A DNA stretch of 52,823 bases from Planctomycetota bacterium (lineage in GTDB: Bacteria > Planctomycetota > Planctomycetia > Pirellulales > Pirellulaceae), in contig JAFLCP010000039.1 in NCBI GenBank assembly GCA_017303505.1, positions 1,730 through 54,552 on the forward strand, written 5' to 3'. The stretch's first letter is position 1; every line of letters starts with the position of its first letter. The notes below the pieces were generated by a model, which was not told the DNA's origin, searched no databases, and saw only the letters and a program-made list of their open reading frames with translations. Below are positions 52,721-52,823 of the stretch, in pieces. Made by a program: the position numbers and the translations under genes.

Positions 52721-52823
52721 TTATTGCCCACAAAGGACTTGCTCAAGTATGTCCGTATTGTAGGCAGCCATTTCCATTCGTCCCACAATACTTTCGCCCT
52801 TTTTCTGACCTCGTTTCAGCATC
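52721..52823 (-). CDS. Probable C-terminal end of a gene cut by the window edge
   Basis: On the minus strand, an open frame enters at 52823 and ends at a TAA at 52723-52721. The 34 visible codons read in part KRGQKKGESIVGRMEMAAY and end NTDILEQVLCGQ, a normal protein tail with no low complexity. It converges with the small secreted protein gene, with 1 base between the stop codons. Function cannot be told. Confidence 0.4.
   Translation of the reverse strand, partial: MLKRGQKKGESIVGRMEMAAYNTDILEQVLCGQ

Noticed and set aside
1-52823. tRNA, rRNA, CRISPR arrays, insertion sequences, prophage
   Set aside because: I saw no cloverleaf, no regular spaced repeats, no transposase or phage protein, and no terminal inverted repeats flanking a gene.

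Overview
The window looks like a piece of a planctomycete chromosome, most likely from the Pirellulaceae and relatives, with roughly even base composition. The evidence is lineage-typical gene content. There is a cytochrome-c/DUF1592-DUF1588-DUF1585 gene directly followed by a DUF1552 gene with a Tat signal, and a two-domain SUMF1/FGE-like protein. There is a large arylsulfatase, a DUF1080-PhoD fusion, an LEPR-XLL type secreted protein (motif LEDRRLLA), a cytochrome P460-like protein, LRR and TPR proteins, and many short secreted or membrane proteins of unknown function. I found no rRNA, tRNA, CRISPR array, transposase or phage gene.

Layout. 0.2-2.4 kb: an LRR protein and a membrane protein ending in a glycine pentad repeat. 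2.5-10.5 kb: an FGE-like protein (minus strand), divergent from a caspase-fold (C25-like) putative peptidase, then the cytochrome-c/DUF1592 and DUF1552 pair. 10.5-11.4 kb: gene-poor DNA with possible gene remains. 11.8-12.5 kb: a toxin-antitoxin pair (AbrB/MazE-like antitoxin, Doc-like toxin) with a clear promoter and a possible operator. 12.5-16.0 kb: a YtrA-type GntR regulator, ABC ATPase and permease operon; an 8+8 inverted repeat sits on its -10 box. 16.2-23 kb: a secreted YtcJ-like amidohydrolase, an LEPR-XLL protein, a P460 cytochrome and a TPR protein. 23.3-25.9 kb: arylsulfatase with a strong terminator. 26-34.3 kb: small secreted proteins, including a paralogous pair, an HSP90-family protein co-transcribed with a helical/TPR-like protein, and a CNNM-CBS protein fused to a PTS EIIA domain. 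34.6-36.7 kb: DEAD-box helicase and a partner. 36.8-39.0 kb: a single-chain ethanolamine ammonia-lyase (EutB+EutC) carrying a Tat signal. 40.2-45.2 kb: a four-gene sugar-acid operon (galactonate dehydratase-like enzyme, DHDPS-family aldolase, MFS transporter, ceramidase-like hydrolase). 45.2-52.8 kb: a DUF1080-PhoD fusion and a run of co-directional poorly known genes, including SUKH-like, DUF2330-like and DUF1444-like proteins, ending in a probable partial gene on the minus strand.

The genes fit an organism with a large secreted degradative repertoire (sulfatase, sugar-acid catabolism, phosphatase, exported amine lyase). The best candidates for something under-described are the exported EutB-EutC fusion, the HSP90-like/helical-repeat pair, the CNNM-CBS-EIIA fusion, and the two small regulated modules (AbrB-Doc and GntR-ABC). 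Family names rest on motifs read by eye; no database search was run.
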